Shown here in pieces: positions 22,627 to 30,969 of a stretch of 64,000 nt of DNA. The notes beneath the pieces were generated by a model. That model was given only the letters and a program-made list of their open reading frames with translations, had not been told where the DNA came from and did not search any database. Within the stretch, counting starts at the first letter, position 1; every line of letters starts with the position of its first letter. The stretch comes from an uncultured Eggerthella sp. (GTDB taxonomy: Bacteria; Actinomycetota; Coriobacteriia; Coriobacteriales; Eggerthellaceae), in assembly GCA_900546175.1 (NCBI GenBank), contig URBX01000007.1:1-64000 (forward strand), written 5' to 3'. The translations under genes and the position numbers were made by a program.

Positions 22627-24342
22627 ATGATAGATTTTCAGCTTCAGGGTTCATATCCTTGTATGCAAACCCTCATTGATAACAACGTTGCAAGCCGCAT
22701 TCAGGCAAAAGATGCAACACTCTATAACTTTAATGAGAATGCCTTTGAATTTGCTCAAAACTTTATGGGTTGGGCGGATTTGGCTTCAAACCCACCATAT
22801 AGCCTTGAGGACATTCAGGCTTTTGCCGATTACGTAGTTGCAAAGGGCCTCAAGACTGTGGTGCTCGTTGGTCAGGGTGGCTCCACTCAGGCGCCAATGA
22901 CCATCACAAAATACAACAAGTCTGCTTCACGAGACATTGTGTTCAAAACCATCGACTCAGTTTCTCCGGTGCGCGTTCGCTCAATTCTGCATGAGTGCAA
23001 CCCACGCACTACGTTAGTTATTCAGTCTTCCAAATCGGGATCAACTCTTGAGCCTTCTTTGGTAATGAAAGCGGTTCGAAAGATTTTGGCAGAAACGCTT
23101 AGTGAAGAAGAAATCCCTCAGCACTTGGTTGCTATTACCGACCCAGGTTCATCCTTAGAAAAGCAAGCTTTGGAAGAAGGCTGGCTTAAGGTTTTTTCTG
23201 GCGAACCTACGGTTGGAGGCCGTTATTCGGCTCTCTCAGTATTCGGTTTAGTGCCTGCTGCTTTGGTGGGTATTAATCTTGACCTGTTTATGAAAGAAGT
23301 TGTTGAGGCAGAAAAACTCTGTGCAACAGATAGTCCTGAAAACCCTGCGCTTCAGTTGGCTTCCTTCTTGTATGACGGCTACGAAAACGGTCGTGACAAA
23401 TTCTGCTTCCTCACTCCAAAACGAGGCCGCGTTTTGGGCCTTTGGATTGAGCAGCTCATTGCGGAATCTCTAGGCAAGGAAGGAAAGGGAATTCTTCCAA
23501 ATATTGAGACAGACTCCATTGTTCTTTCAAAGGGCCATATGGATCGCTCGGTCGTGATTTATCACACTCAAACCGACTTCTGGGATGAGCAGAAAAACTT
23601 CGAGGCAGGCTTAAAGTATCTAAGCCCTGATTTGCCTTGCATGACTTTCCACGTTGATAACGTTGAAGAAGTTGCTGCTCACTTAGTTATGTGGGAGTAC
23701 GCAACAGCAATGATAGGTTACCTTATGAAGGTGTGCCCGTTTGATCAGCCTGACGTTCAAATCGCAAAAACGGAAGTTTTGAATATTTTGAGCGAAGGAG
23801 TTCGCCGCCCTGATTTCCGCGTTGGTGGAATTGCAGGCATTCCGGTAGGACCAGTTGAGGTTTTTGTTTCTGACGCCATCAAAAAAGACCTTCGCCGTCC
23901 AACTCTCGAAGGTGCTCTGGAAGCGTTGGTTGGCTCTATTCGCCTGGGAGATTATTTCTCTATTAACGCGTTTTTGCCTTTTACGGGCGAAGGAAGGCGT
24001 GAGGCTATGGAGCAAATTCGCCATAGAATTGCAGAAGCGTATTACGTTCCTTCTTGTTTGGAAATTGGACCACGCTACCTCCATTCCACTGGTCAGCTTC
24101 ACAAGGGTGGTCCAAACAATGGCGTATTCTTGATTGTGTCAGCAACCGAAACGCGTGACATTGAAATTGACGATCATCGCGCTTCATCGTTGGGTGAATT
24201 GGCGAAAGCTCAAGCAGCGGGTGATTTCGCTGTTCTTTCCGAACGAGGCAGGCGCTGTGTTCATGTGCATCTTCCAGACAACTCGGCGGTTACTATTCGC
24301 GCGCTTTCTAAAGCATTCAAACGAGTTGTGTATATGAAATAA
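22627..24342 (+). CDS. pgi: Glucose-6-phosphate isomerase
   Basis: Interconverts glucose-6-phosphate and fructose-6-phosphate. The 571-residue SIS-fold product has VLVGQGGSTQAPM, the phosphate loop SSKSGSTLEP, GGRYSALSVFGLVPAAL, and the C-terminal catalytic region with STGQLHKGGPNNGVFL. It belongs to the longer bacterial branch rather than the E. coli type. I chose the ATG at 22627 after agaagag; the frame extends to 22582. It appears monocistronic. Confidence 0.9.
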   Translation: MIDFQLQGSYPCMQTLIDNNVASRIQAKDATLYNFNENAFEFAQNFMGWADLASNPPYSLEDIQAFADYVVAKGLKTVVLVGQGGSTQAPMTITKYNKSASRDIVFKTIDSVSPVRVRSILHECNPRTTLVIQSSKSGSTLEPSLVMKAVRKILAETLSEEEIPQHLVAITDPGSSLEKQALEEGWLKVFSGEPTVGGRYSALSVFGLVPAALVGINLDLFMKEVVEAEKLCATDSPENPALQLASFLYDGYENGRDKFCFLTPKRGRVLGLWIEQLIAESLGKEGKGILPNIETDSIVLSKGHMDRSVVIYHTQTDFWDEQKNFEAGLKYLSPDLPCMTFHVDNVEEVAAHLVMWEYATAMIGYLMKVCPFDQPDVQIAKTEVLNILSEGVRRPDFRVGGIAGIPVGPVEVFVSDAIKKDLRRPTLEGALEALVGSIRLGDYFSINAFLPFTGEGRREAMEQIRHRIAEAYYVPSCLEIGPRYLHSTGQLHKGGPNNGVFLIVSATETRDIEIDDHRASSLGELAKAQAAGDFAVLSERGRRCVHVHLPDNSAVTIRALSKAFKRVVYMK

Positions 24343-24465
24343 GCTGTAAAAGCTGATACTTAGTATTGGCTGCGTGTTGATGTGCGGTAGCTAAACTGTG
24401 CTAGTCAGAAGCAAGTTATCAATACGTAGTAGCTAGACCAGACGCTATTCCAAAGGAGTTCTTCA

Positions 24466-26976
24466 GTGCAAGAAGCGTTAGAAATTCGCGTTAAAGGCAT
24501 TGTTCAAGGGGTGGGTTTCCGCCCCTTTGTCTATACCATGGCCCAAAAACATAGTATTACCGGATGGGTGCTGAACCAAACCCAGGGTGTTCTCATTCAT
24601 GCGGAAGGCTCGTCAGAAAATCTTGATGCCTTCATCATGGAGATAAACAACAATGCACCCAAAGCAGCTCAAGTAAAAGAAATCAATATGGCCGAAGTTG
24701 GCCACGAAGGCTTCACGAGTTTTGAGATTCGCCAGTCTTTTGATGAAAACTCATGTGCAACAACGCTTGTTTCTCCCGATTTGGCTACCTGTGATGAATG
24801 CGTGGCAGAGCTTTTCGATTCTGAAAACCGTCGTTATCGCTACCCATTTATCAATTGCACCAACTGTGGTCCTCGTTTCACCATTATCAAAAATCTTCCG
24901 TATGATCGCAGTCAAACCACAATGGCTTCTTTTGAGATGTGTCCTGAGTGCGCTCAGGAATATCAGAACCCTGTCGACCGCAGGTTCCATGCTCAGCCAG
25001 ATGCCTGTTTTGAGTGTGGTCCGCAATTGGGATGGATTACTTCCGATAGGTATAAGCAGTGCGCAGCTGAGGATTTCGTCACTTGGCCTTCTAATGCAGC
25101 TGAGGATTCCATCACCTGGGCTTCTAACCGGGAAACTTCCGACTGGATACTAGCGCAGGCAGTGGCGTATCTTCGTGAAGGAAAAATACTTGCAGTAAAA
25201 GGTTTAGGCGGTTTTCATCTGGTGTGTGATGCCTCGAACGAAACAGCGTTGGCAAACTTGCGCGCACGAAAAAAGCGTTCCAACAAGGGTTTTGCGGTTA
25301 TGGCAGCTACCGTTGAGCAAGCCAAGCAAGTTTGCTTTGTTTCTGCCGAAGAAGAGCAGCAACTTCGCTTGCCTTCATCGCCTATTGTTTTGCTGAAAAA
25401 GAAACCGCAAGTCCGCTTTGCTCAAGGTTTAGCTGATCGCTTGCCTGAACTGGGCGTTATGCTGCCTTCAACCCCTCTTCAGCATTTGTTAGCTCGTGAT
25501 TTTGGTGGTTTGCTCGTAATGACTTCGGCAAACATCCATGACGAGCCTATCGTTATTGATAATGTAGAAGCGCTTTCCAAGCTGAGTGAAGTAGCAGACG
25601 CGTTCGTGCTCAACAACCGTGACATCGAAGTGCGTTTTGACGATTCCGTACTTCGCGTGCTTGATATTCCTCAGATAGGCGGCGTTGTCCAAATGATTCG
25701 CCGCGCACGCGGTTTTGCGCCAATGCCAGTAGCACTTCCTTCACATCTGGGTGAAAAGCAGGCAGAAACACTTTCTTCATCTTTGAGCGAAGACCAATCG
25801 GAGGCTCAAGCTCAAAAAACACTTCTTTTTGCAACAGGTCCCGAGCAGAAAAACACCTTCTGCTACGTGCGCAATAATCCTATGCAGGCGTTTATTTCGC
25901 AGCACATTGGTGATATGGAAAATGCGGAAACATACGACGCTTGGTTAAAAGCAAAAGAGACCTACAGTAATCTGTTCCGCTTGGAGGAGATTCCTGAAGC
26001 TATTGCAGCGGATTGTCACCCTGAATACCTCACTTCAAAATGGGCAGAATCGCTAAATCATCCAACTTTGACGAAAGTGCAGCATCATCATGCGCACATT
26101 GCAGCTGTTTTGGGCGAGAACAACTTAGACACCGCAGTTTGTGGCATTGCGTTTGATGGCACGGGTTATGGTCTCGATGGTTCTATTTGGGGTGGCGAAG
26201 TACTTCTGGCTAACCAACAGGACTATGAACGTTTCGCCAATTTCGCATATTTCCCTTTGCCAGGAGGAGTTGCATCAATCAAGAACCCACTGCGCTGCGC
26301 GTATGGTCTTTTGTGGGCTAATGATTTGCTCGAGCATCCTCAAGCACAAAAGATTTTTGATGAAGCAAACGAGAACACACAGCTTCTTGAGCAAATGATT
26401 GAAAAAGGCATTAATACGCCAATGACTTCATCGGTGGGAAGAATGTTTGATGCGGCAAGTGCTCTTCTGGGCATTTGTCCAAACCCAACGTATGAAGGCG
26501 AAGCGGCTATTATGCTCGAAGCGGCCGTGCATGAATTTCTCTCTTCTCACGCGCAACCTCTTATTGCTAAAGCGCGTCAAGAGGCGTACGCAATCACTGC
26601 AATCAAAAACGTGGCAACAAGCAAGAGTACTGCACATGACACTTCTGTTCTTCTCTTTGATGCAGCACCAGCTTTCGAAGGCCTTCTTACCGACATGCAA
26701 AATGGCGTGGACGTTGGCTATATTGCGCTCAAATTCCATGAATCGTTTGTGGCTGCAATTGTTCAAGCCGCTCAGTTTGTCAGGGCTCTGTATGACATCA
26801 ATTTGGTAGCTCTTTCTGGTGGCGTATTTATGAATCGCTACCTGATAGAACAGGCGGTGTATCAGCTTCAAATTAATGGTTTTACCGTTGCCCTGAATAA
26901 GGAGCTTCCTCCAAATGATGCTTCAATTTCTTATGGACAAGCTGTGGTAGCATTGCAGTCAATAAACAAGGAGTGA
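24466..26976 (+). CDS. hypF: Carbamoyltransferase HypF, [NiFe]-hydrogenase maturation
   Basis: Transfers a carbamoyl group from carbamoyl phosphate to HypE for the cyanide ligands of the [NiFe] site. Domains in order: acylphosphatase (1-90, VQGVGFRPFVY), two zinc-finger pairs with CxxC at 109/112, 131/134, 159/162 and 181/184, a YrdC-like domain (about 225-420) and a Kae1-like domain (about 500-830) with HHHAHIAAVL and FDGTGYG. GTG start after aaaggagt. Odd: residues 200-221 are an imperfect 11-residue tandem duplication just after the last zinc finger. HypC and HypD follow directly; HypE is not in the window. Confidence 0.95.
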   Translation: MQEALEIRVKGIVQGVGFRPFVYTMAQKHSITGWVLNQTQGVLIHAEGSSENLDAFIMEINNNAPKAAQVKEINMAEVGHEGFTSFEIRQSFDENSCATTLVSPDLATCDECVAELFDSENRRYRYPFINCTNCGPRFTIIKNLPYDRSQTTMASFEMCPECAQEYQNPVDRRFHAQPDACFECGPQLGWITSDRYKQCAAEDFVTWPSNAAEDSITWASNRETSDWILAQAVAYLREGKILAVKGLGGFHLVCDASNETALANLRARKKRSNKGFAVMAATVEQAKQVCFVSAEEEQQLRLPSSPIVLLKKKPQVRFAQGLADRLPELGVMLPSTPLQHLLARDFGGLLVMTSANIHDEPIVIDNVEALSKLSEVADAFVLNNRDIEVRFDDSVLRVLDIPQIGGVVQMIRRARGFAPMPVALPSHLGEKQAETLSSSLSEDQSEAQAQKTLLFATGPEQKNTFCYVRNNPMQAFISQHIGDMENAETYDAWLKAKETYSNLFRLEEIPEAIAADCHPEYLTSKWAESLNHPTLTKVQHHHAHIAAVLGENNLDTAVCGIAFDGTGYGLDGSIWGGEVLLANQQDYERFANFAYFPLPGGVASIKNPLRCAYGLLWANDLLEHPQAQKIFDEANENTQLLEQMIEKGINTPMTSSVGRMFDAASALLGICPNPTYEGEAAIMLEAAVHEFLSSHAQPLIAKARQEAYAITAIKNVATSKSTAHDTSVLLFDAAPAFEGLLTDMQNGVDVGYIALKFHESFVAAIVQAAQFVRALYDINLVALSGGVFMNRYLIEQAVYQLQINGFTVALNKELPPNDASISYGQAVVALQSINKE
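25063..25128 (+). repeat. 33-bp imperfect tandem duplication in hypF
   Basis: The unit starting GCAGCTGAGGATT at 25063 is repeated at 25096 with a few changes and encodes two copies of the pattern AAED-x-x-TW-x-SN. Reading frame is kept. Confidence 0.85.
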
Positions 26977-26982
26977 TGTGCA

Positions 26983-27219
26983 ATGTGTTTGGCTATTCCC
27001 GCACAAATTGTAGAAAAACAAGACAATAATCTTGCAACTGTAAATATTATGGGTGTTACCCGTGAAATCTCTTTGGACTTAACCCCTCATGCCGAAGTGG
27101 GCAACTACGTTTTGATTCATGCTGGTTTTGCTATTGAGGTAGTTGACGAAGAGTTTGCCCAGGAGACTCTTGATTTGATTAAGCAGTTTCCTGAACTTGC
27201 CGATATCGAAGGGTTGTAA
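26983..27219 (+). CDS. hypC: Hydrogenase maturation chaperone HypC
   Basis: Small chaperone that works with HypD to assemble the Fe(CN)2CO unit and deliver it to the hydrogenase large subunit. The 78-residue product begins MCLAIPAQI, with the essential Cys2 after the initiator Met, and has the family segment YVLIHAGFAIEVVDEEFAQ. It lies 6 bases after hypF and 2 bases before hypD, so the three genes form one operon. Confidence 0.95.
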   Translation: MCLAIPAQIVEKQDNNLATVNIMGVTREISLDLTPHAEVGNYVLIHAGFAIEVVDEEFAQETLDLIKQFPELADIEGL

Positions 27220-27221
27220 TA

Positions 27222-28301
27222 ATGGATTTGTCTTCTTTCAAAGATCCAGCCCTTGCAAAAGGTCTTATTCACTCTATTAATGCGTGGGCTCCTGAACAAG
27301 GTGCAACCTTAATGGAGGTATGCGGAACTCATACCGTTGCTATTGCTCGCAATGGCCTTCGTTCTATGATGCCAAAAAACACTAAGCTAGCATCGGGCCC
27401 TGGTTGTCCTGTTTGCGTTACCTCAAATAAGGACATTGATACCGTTATTGCGCTTTCGCGTGTTCCGGGGGTAGAAATTGCCACCTTCGGCGATATGACT
27501 CGCGTTCCAGGTTCCACTTCAAGCTTGCTTAAAGAGCAGGCAGAAGGACGAAAAGTAAACATTGTCTATTCTCCTCTTGATGCACTCAAACTTGCTCAGG
27601 AAAATCCTGATAAAGAAATCGTGTTTGTGGGCGTTGGTTTTGAAACCACCACTCCGCTTGTTGCTATGGCAATCAAACGAGCCGCTGCGCTTGGCTTGAA
27701 GAACTTTAGTGTATACGTTGCGCATAAGAACATGCCGGGTGCGCTTGAGGTTATCGTAAGTGATCCTTCGCTAAAGATTGATGCACTTATTTTGCCAGGT
27801 CACGTAAGCACCATTATAGGTACGGCACCTTATGAGTTTTTGGCTCAGAAATACGGTATTCCAGGAGTAATTACTGGTTTTGAGCCAGTGGATGTCCTCC
27901 AGGGTATTGCTATGATTATGCGCCAGCTCCATGAAGGACGTGCCGAAATTGAAATTGCTTACAAGCGTGGCGTTATGAAAGAGGGCAATCCTGTTGCGCT
28001 TGCTGCTATTAACGAAATATTTGAAACAGTAGATGCTACTTGGCGGGGATTAGGCGTTATTCCAGGATCGGGCTACGCTATTCGCAAAGAATACGAAGCA
28101 TTCGATGCGTTTAAGAAGTTTAATCCCGAAGTTGAACCAACAAAGGAACCAAAAGGCTGCCGCTGCGGTGATGTCCTTCGTGGCATTATGTCTCCAAGCG
28201 AATGCCCGTTGTTTAGAAAGGTTTGCACGCCTGAAAATCCGGTTGGTCCTTGCATGGTTTCTTCTGAAGGTTCATGCGCTGCGTATTTCCGCTACTACTA
28301 G
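27222..28301 (+). CDS. hypD: Hydrogenase maturation iron-sulfur protein HypD
   Basis: [4Fe-4S] scaffold for assembling the Fe(CN)2CO group together with HypC. The 359-residue product has MEVCGTHTVAI near residue 31, GPGCPVCVT, GFETTTP, LPGHVSTIIG, and the C-terminal cysteine cluster CRCGDVLRG...C plus CMVSSEGSCAAY. All expected cysteines appear present. Last gene of hypFCD; hypE, hypA and hypB are not nearby. Confidence 0.95.
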   Translation: MDLSSFKDPALAKGLIHSINAWAPEQGATLMEVCGTHTVAIARNGLRSMMPKNTKLASGPGCPVCVTSNKDIDTVIALSRVPGVEIATFGDMTRVPGSTSSLLKEQAEGRKVNIVYSPLDALKLAQENPDKEIVFVGVGFETTTPLVAMAIKRAAALGLKNFSVYVAHKNMPGALEVIVSDPSLKIDALILPGHVSTIIGTAPYEFLAQKYGIPGVITGFEPVDVLQGIAMIMRQLHEGRAEIEIAYKRGVMKEGNPVALAAINEIFETVDATWRGLGVIPGSGYAIRKEYEAFDAFKKFNPEVEPTKEPKGCRCGDVLRGIMSPSECPLFRKVCTPENPVGPCMVSSEGSCAAYFRYY

Positions 28302-28495
28302 TTTTGTCTGCCTCAGAATGTGCCTTTATCTACCACCAACCACACGTTAAGAACGTGTTCGTTTGCATTTAGAAAAAGATTTACGAATTTTTCTTTCAGA
28401 AATGTGTTGAAAATGTGCAGACGTAAAACCCCAGGTAAACGGTGTGAAAAAGCTTCTATAGAGACTTCAACCCAGCAGTCAAGACCCTGCAAAAT
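28302..28495. other. Intergenic region after hypD
   Basis: A short stem ACACGTT/AACGTGT (28342-28358) with a weak T-rich tail may terminate hypFCD. No ORF is supported in this stretch. Confidence 0.4.
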
Positions 28496-28524
28496 TTGGA
28501 GAACAAGCCCAAGAACGGTATAAT
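28496..28524 (+). promoter_or_regulatory. Promoter of the DPBB secreted-protein gene
   Basis: TTGGAG (28496-28501) and TATAAT (28519-28524) are spaced by 17 bases. The implied leader is about 115 bases long before the TTG start at 28646. Confidence 0.65.
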
Positions 28525-28534
28525 TTATACCGTT
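28514..28534. promoter_or_regulatory. Perfect dyad over the -10 element, candidate operator
   Basis: AACGGTATAA (28514-28523) and TTATACCGTT (28525-28534) are perfect 10-base arms with one central base. They cover the -10 box, the usual place for a repressor site. Confidence 0.6.
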
Positions 28535-28645
28535 ATAAGCACAGAGTGCTCAGCAGTATATCAACATTAATCACACTACACTGCTAATAAACTGGGATAA
28601 AAGTCTCGCAAGAGTTTTTATTTTCGTGCGTTTATTGGAGGGTAT

Positions 28646-29428
28646 TTGGCTTCAGCCAAAACACATACAAAAGTAAAATTCAAAATGCTTGTGTTCGGAC
28701 TCATTGTTCTTGCAGTTGCATTTTGTGTTGCATTTGCTTCCGTAACTCAGGCTCAAGGTTCTGGTAAGGAAGATTCTTCTACCATTGGTATTGGTTCTCA
28801 GCAGGCTTCAAACGGCGCTTCTCTCTCTACAGAAGACCGTTTGAATCTTTCTTCTGAAAAGTCGAATGATTCAGTAGTTGATGAAAACGGCGTTATGACC
28901 GTTTCTGAGGTTACCTACAATGATGCTTCTGATTTCTCTGCAACTAAGCAGCGTTCAATTACCGTAAAGGATCCAGACCCAGTAATTGTTCCAGTAGCGG
29001 TTGATTACGAAAACCCAAATGCGGTTGAGAAAGCAAATCAGGTCTGCACCTTGAATCCGTTGCCAACCGCTCCTCGCATTTCGCCTAATGTAAATGATGG
29101 CTCCTGGTCATGCGGTAAGGCATCCGCATATTGCGTTGCAACTAATGATGACGGTTTAGGCAACTTTGGTGTTACTTCTACCGCTTCTGGTCGTGCTCTT
29201 TCCAATAGTGGAATTACTGTGGCGGTTCCTGCTTCTCAGAGCTATCTGATGGGTAGAATTGTTGAAATCTGCTATGATGGCAAAGTAGTTATTGCAACGG
29301 TAACTGACACGGGCGGCTTCGGCGTTTTCGGACGTTCGCTTGACCTTGCTCCTGGCATTATTAATGCATTCGGTTACTCTTCAGTAAGTGATTGGGGCGT
29401 TCGCAACGTTTACTATCGCTTCCTGTAA
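28646..29428 (+). CDS. Secreted double-psi beta-barrel (RlpA/3D-like) protein
   Basis: Exported protein of about 260 residues. An N-terminal membrane/signal segment (about 14-36, LVFGLIVLAVAFCVAFASV) precedes a Ser/Asp-rich linker and a C-terminal domain (about 180-260). That domain has GRIVEICYDGKVVIATVTDTG and LDLAPGIINAFG, typical of RlpA/3D double-psi barrels that act on peptidoglycan. The start is uncertain: TTG 28646 has ggaggg four bases upstream, while ATG 28685 lacks a ribosome site. It sits alone between a promoter with operator and a terminator. Confidence 0.75.
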   Translation: MASAKTHTKVKFKMLVFGLIVLAVAFCVAFASVTQAQGSGKEDSSTIGIGSQQASNGASLSTEDRLNLSSEKSNDSVVDENGVMTVSEVTYNDASDFSATKQRSITVKDPDPVIVPVAVDYENPNAVEKANQVCTLNPLPTAPRISPNVNDGSWSCGKASAYCVATNDDGLGNFGVTSTASGRALSNSGITVAVPASQSYLMGRIVEICYDGKVVIATVTDTGGFGVFGRSLDLAPGIINAFGYSSVSDWGVRNVYYRFL

Positions 29429-29448
29429 ACATCCTTACATGGTTATAA

Positions 29449-29494
29449 AAGGAACTTCGTGAATTAGCTTGGGACTCACGAAGTTCCTTTTTTG
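29449..29494 (+). terminator. Terminator after the DPBB gene
   Basis: AAGGAACTTCGTGA (29449-29462) pairs with TCACGAAGTTCCTT (29476-29489), followed by TTTTTG. Confidence 0.9.
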
Positions 29495-29535
29495 TTTCTC
29501 TACTATACTGAGTACAACGTAATGAAAGGGACAGT

Positions 29536-30195
29536 ATGAGCAATATTATTATTGTTGGCTCAGGACGTGTAGGTGCTAACTTAGCTTTGATGCTTTCATC
29601 ACATGACAACGATGTAAGTATCATTGATAAAAACCCCGAAGCTTTTATTGCTTTAGGCCGAGATTTCGATGGCAACACTTTTACCGGAGTAGGTTACGAC
29701 ATGGACTTGCTTGAAAAAGCAGGTATCGAAGAGTGTGACTTCATTGCGGCTGTAACAAGAAGCGACAACGTGAATCTTATGGTTGTTGAAATTGCGCGTA
29801 ACCTCTACAACGTTCCTAATGCGGTGGCGCGTTTATACAATCCAGGCCACGAAGATGCGTACAATAGGCTCGGCATTGACTATGTCTGCGGCACCACGTT
29901 GGTTGCTCAGAAAATCTTTTCAAAGATTGATGCAGGTCTTGGCGATCATGTGGCAAGCTTTAGTGATTATGAAATCATTCAATTCTCTCTAGACTTGTCC
30001 TCAATTCGCTCTGATAGCATTAAGATTACCGATTTCGAATTAAAGCACAAACTGAGGGTGTGCGCATTCCGCAGAGCTGACGGAGAAACTTCTTCTATTC
30101 CATCAGATAAGAGCATTTTGTATCACGGCGATACGCTCATGGTTGCGGTTGCTCGTGACTATTTACCAAAGATAAAGAAATTCATTAAAGACTAG
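29536..30195 (+). CDS. trkA: TrkA-like potassium-transport regulatory subunit (first of two)
   Basis: Cytoplasmic NAD/nucleotide-binding RCK subunit that gates Trk/Ktr potassium transporters. The 219-residue product has an N-terminal Rossmann domain (MSNIIIVGSGRVGANLALML, Gly-x-Gly-x-x-Gly) and a C-terminal RCK_C domain (about 135-219). The start follows gaaaggg. A second, homologous protein follows after 39 bases, an arrangement seen in Actinobacteria. No TrkH/KtrB membrane subunit is in the window. Confidence 0.88.
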   Translation: MSNIIIVGSGRVGANLALMLSSHDNDVSIIDKNPEAFIALGRDFDGNTFTGVGYDMDLLEKAGIEECDFIAAVTRSDNVNLMVVEIARNLYNVPNAVARLYNPGHEDAYNRLGIDYVCGTTLVAQKIFSKIDAGLGDHVASFSDYEIIQFSLDLSSIRSDSIKITDFELKHKLRVCAFRRADGETSSIPSDKSILYHGDTLMVAVARDYLPKIKKFIKD

Positions 30196-30234
30196 GACAC
30201 AAACTTATTTAGGACTAGGGCGCAAGGAGACGTA

Positions 30235-30906
30235 ATGTATATCGTAATTGTAGGCGGCGGTAAGCTGGGAGAATACGTAGCTCAACGCTTTTTACGCAAT
30301 GGTCATAGGGTTGCTCTTATTGAAGAGTCTGAACAAGTTGCACGAAGGCTTTCTGGTGAGTTGGTAGGAAACTCACTAGTAATTTGTGGTGACGGCTGCG
30401 AGCTTCACTATCAGCGCGAAGCGGGAACAAACCGTGCTGATGTTTTTGTAGCTGCAACAGGCCAGGACGAAGACAACCTTGCTGCGTGTGAAATTGCGAA
30501 CCGAATCTTTAACGTGGATCGTTGTATTGCGCGTGTTAACAGCCCTAAAAACGTAAAGATCTTCCGCAAGCTTGGTATCGAGGCCCTTTCTGTTACTGCT
30601 TTGATTTCTCGCATGATTGAAGAAGAGGCAGTTTTGGGTTCTATGTCGGTTGCAGTTGCAATGGCGGGCGACAGCGTTGGTTTGCTCGAGCTCAAAATTC
30701 CAAAAATGAAGAATCATGATAATGAAGTGGGAGTGCGCGCTCTTGATATTGAATTTGACGAAGGAATTCGTGCGGTTGCGGTATCGCGTGGCACAGATGT
30801 CGAGGTAGTAAGCAGCACTACTATGCTACTTCCCGATGATAAACTTATTGTTGCGGCAGATACAGAAATGATTGCTGAAGCACGAAGAACCATTAAGGCC
30901 CTTTAG
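30235..30906 (+). CDS. TrkA-like potassium-transport regulatory subunit (second of two)
   Basis: 223-residue RCK protein paralogous to its upstream neighbour. The Rossmann start MYIVIVGGGKLGEYVAQRFL is followed by the acidic strand end (ALIEES), and the TrkA-C part begins near residue 140. It has a strong aaggagac site. The two proteins probably form a hetero-oligomeric gating ring with a membrane subunit encoded elsewhere. Confidence 0.87.
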   Translation: MYIVIVGGGKLGEYVAQRFLRNGHRVALIEESEQVARRLSGELVGNSLVICGDGCELHYQREAGTNRADVFVAATGQDEDNLAACEIANRIFNVDRCIARVNSPKNVKIFRKLGIEALSVTALISRMIEEEAVLGSMSVAVAMAGDSVGLLELKIPKMKNHDNEVGVRALDIEFDEGIRAVAVSRGTDVEVVSSTTMLLPDDKLIVAADTEMIAEARRTIKAL

Positions 30907-30969
30907 GCTTATTTCATAAAAGTAGGATAGAATTATTCAAGATAAATAGCCACAGGTAAGGAGACAGGC

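Noticed and set aside
28525..28645. c-di-AMP (ydaO) riboswitch before the cell-wall protein gene
   Set aside because: Such genes in Actinobacteria often have one, but its conserved G-rich and GAA segments are absent here.
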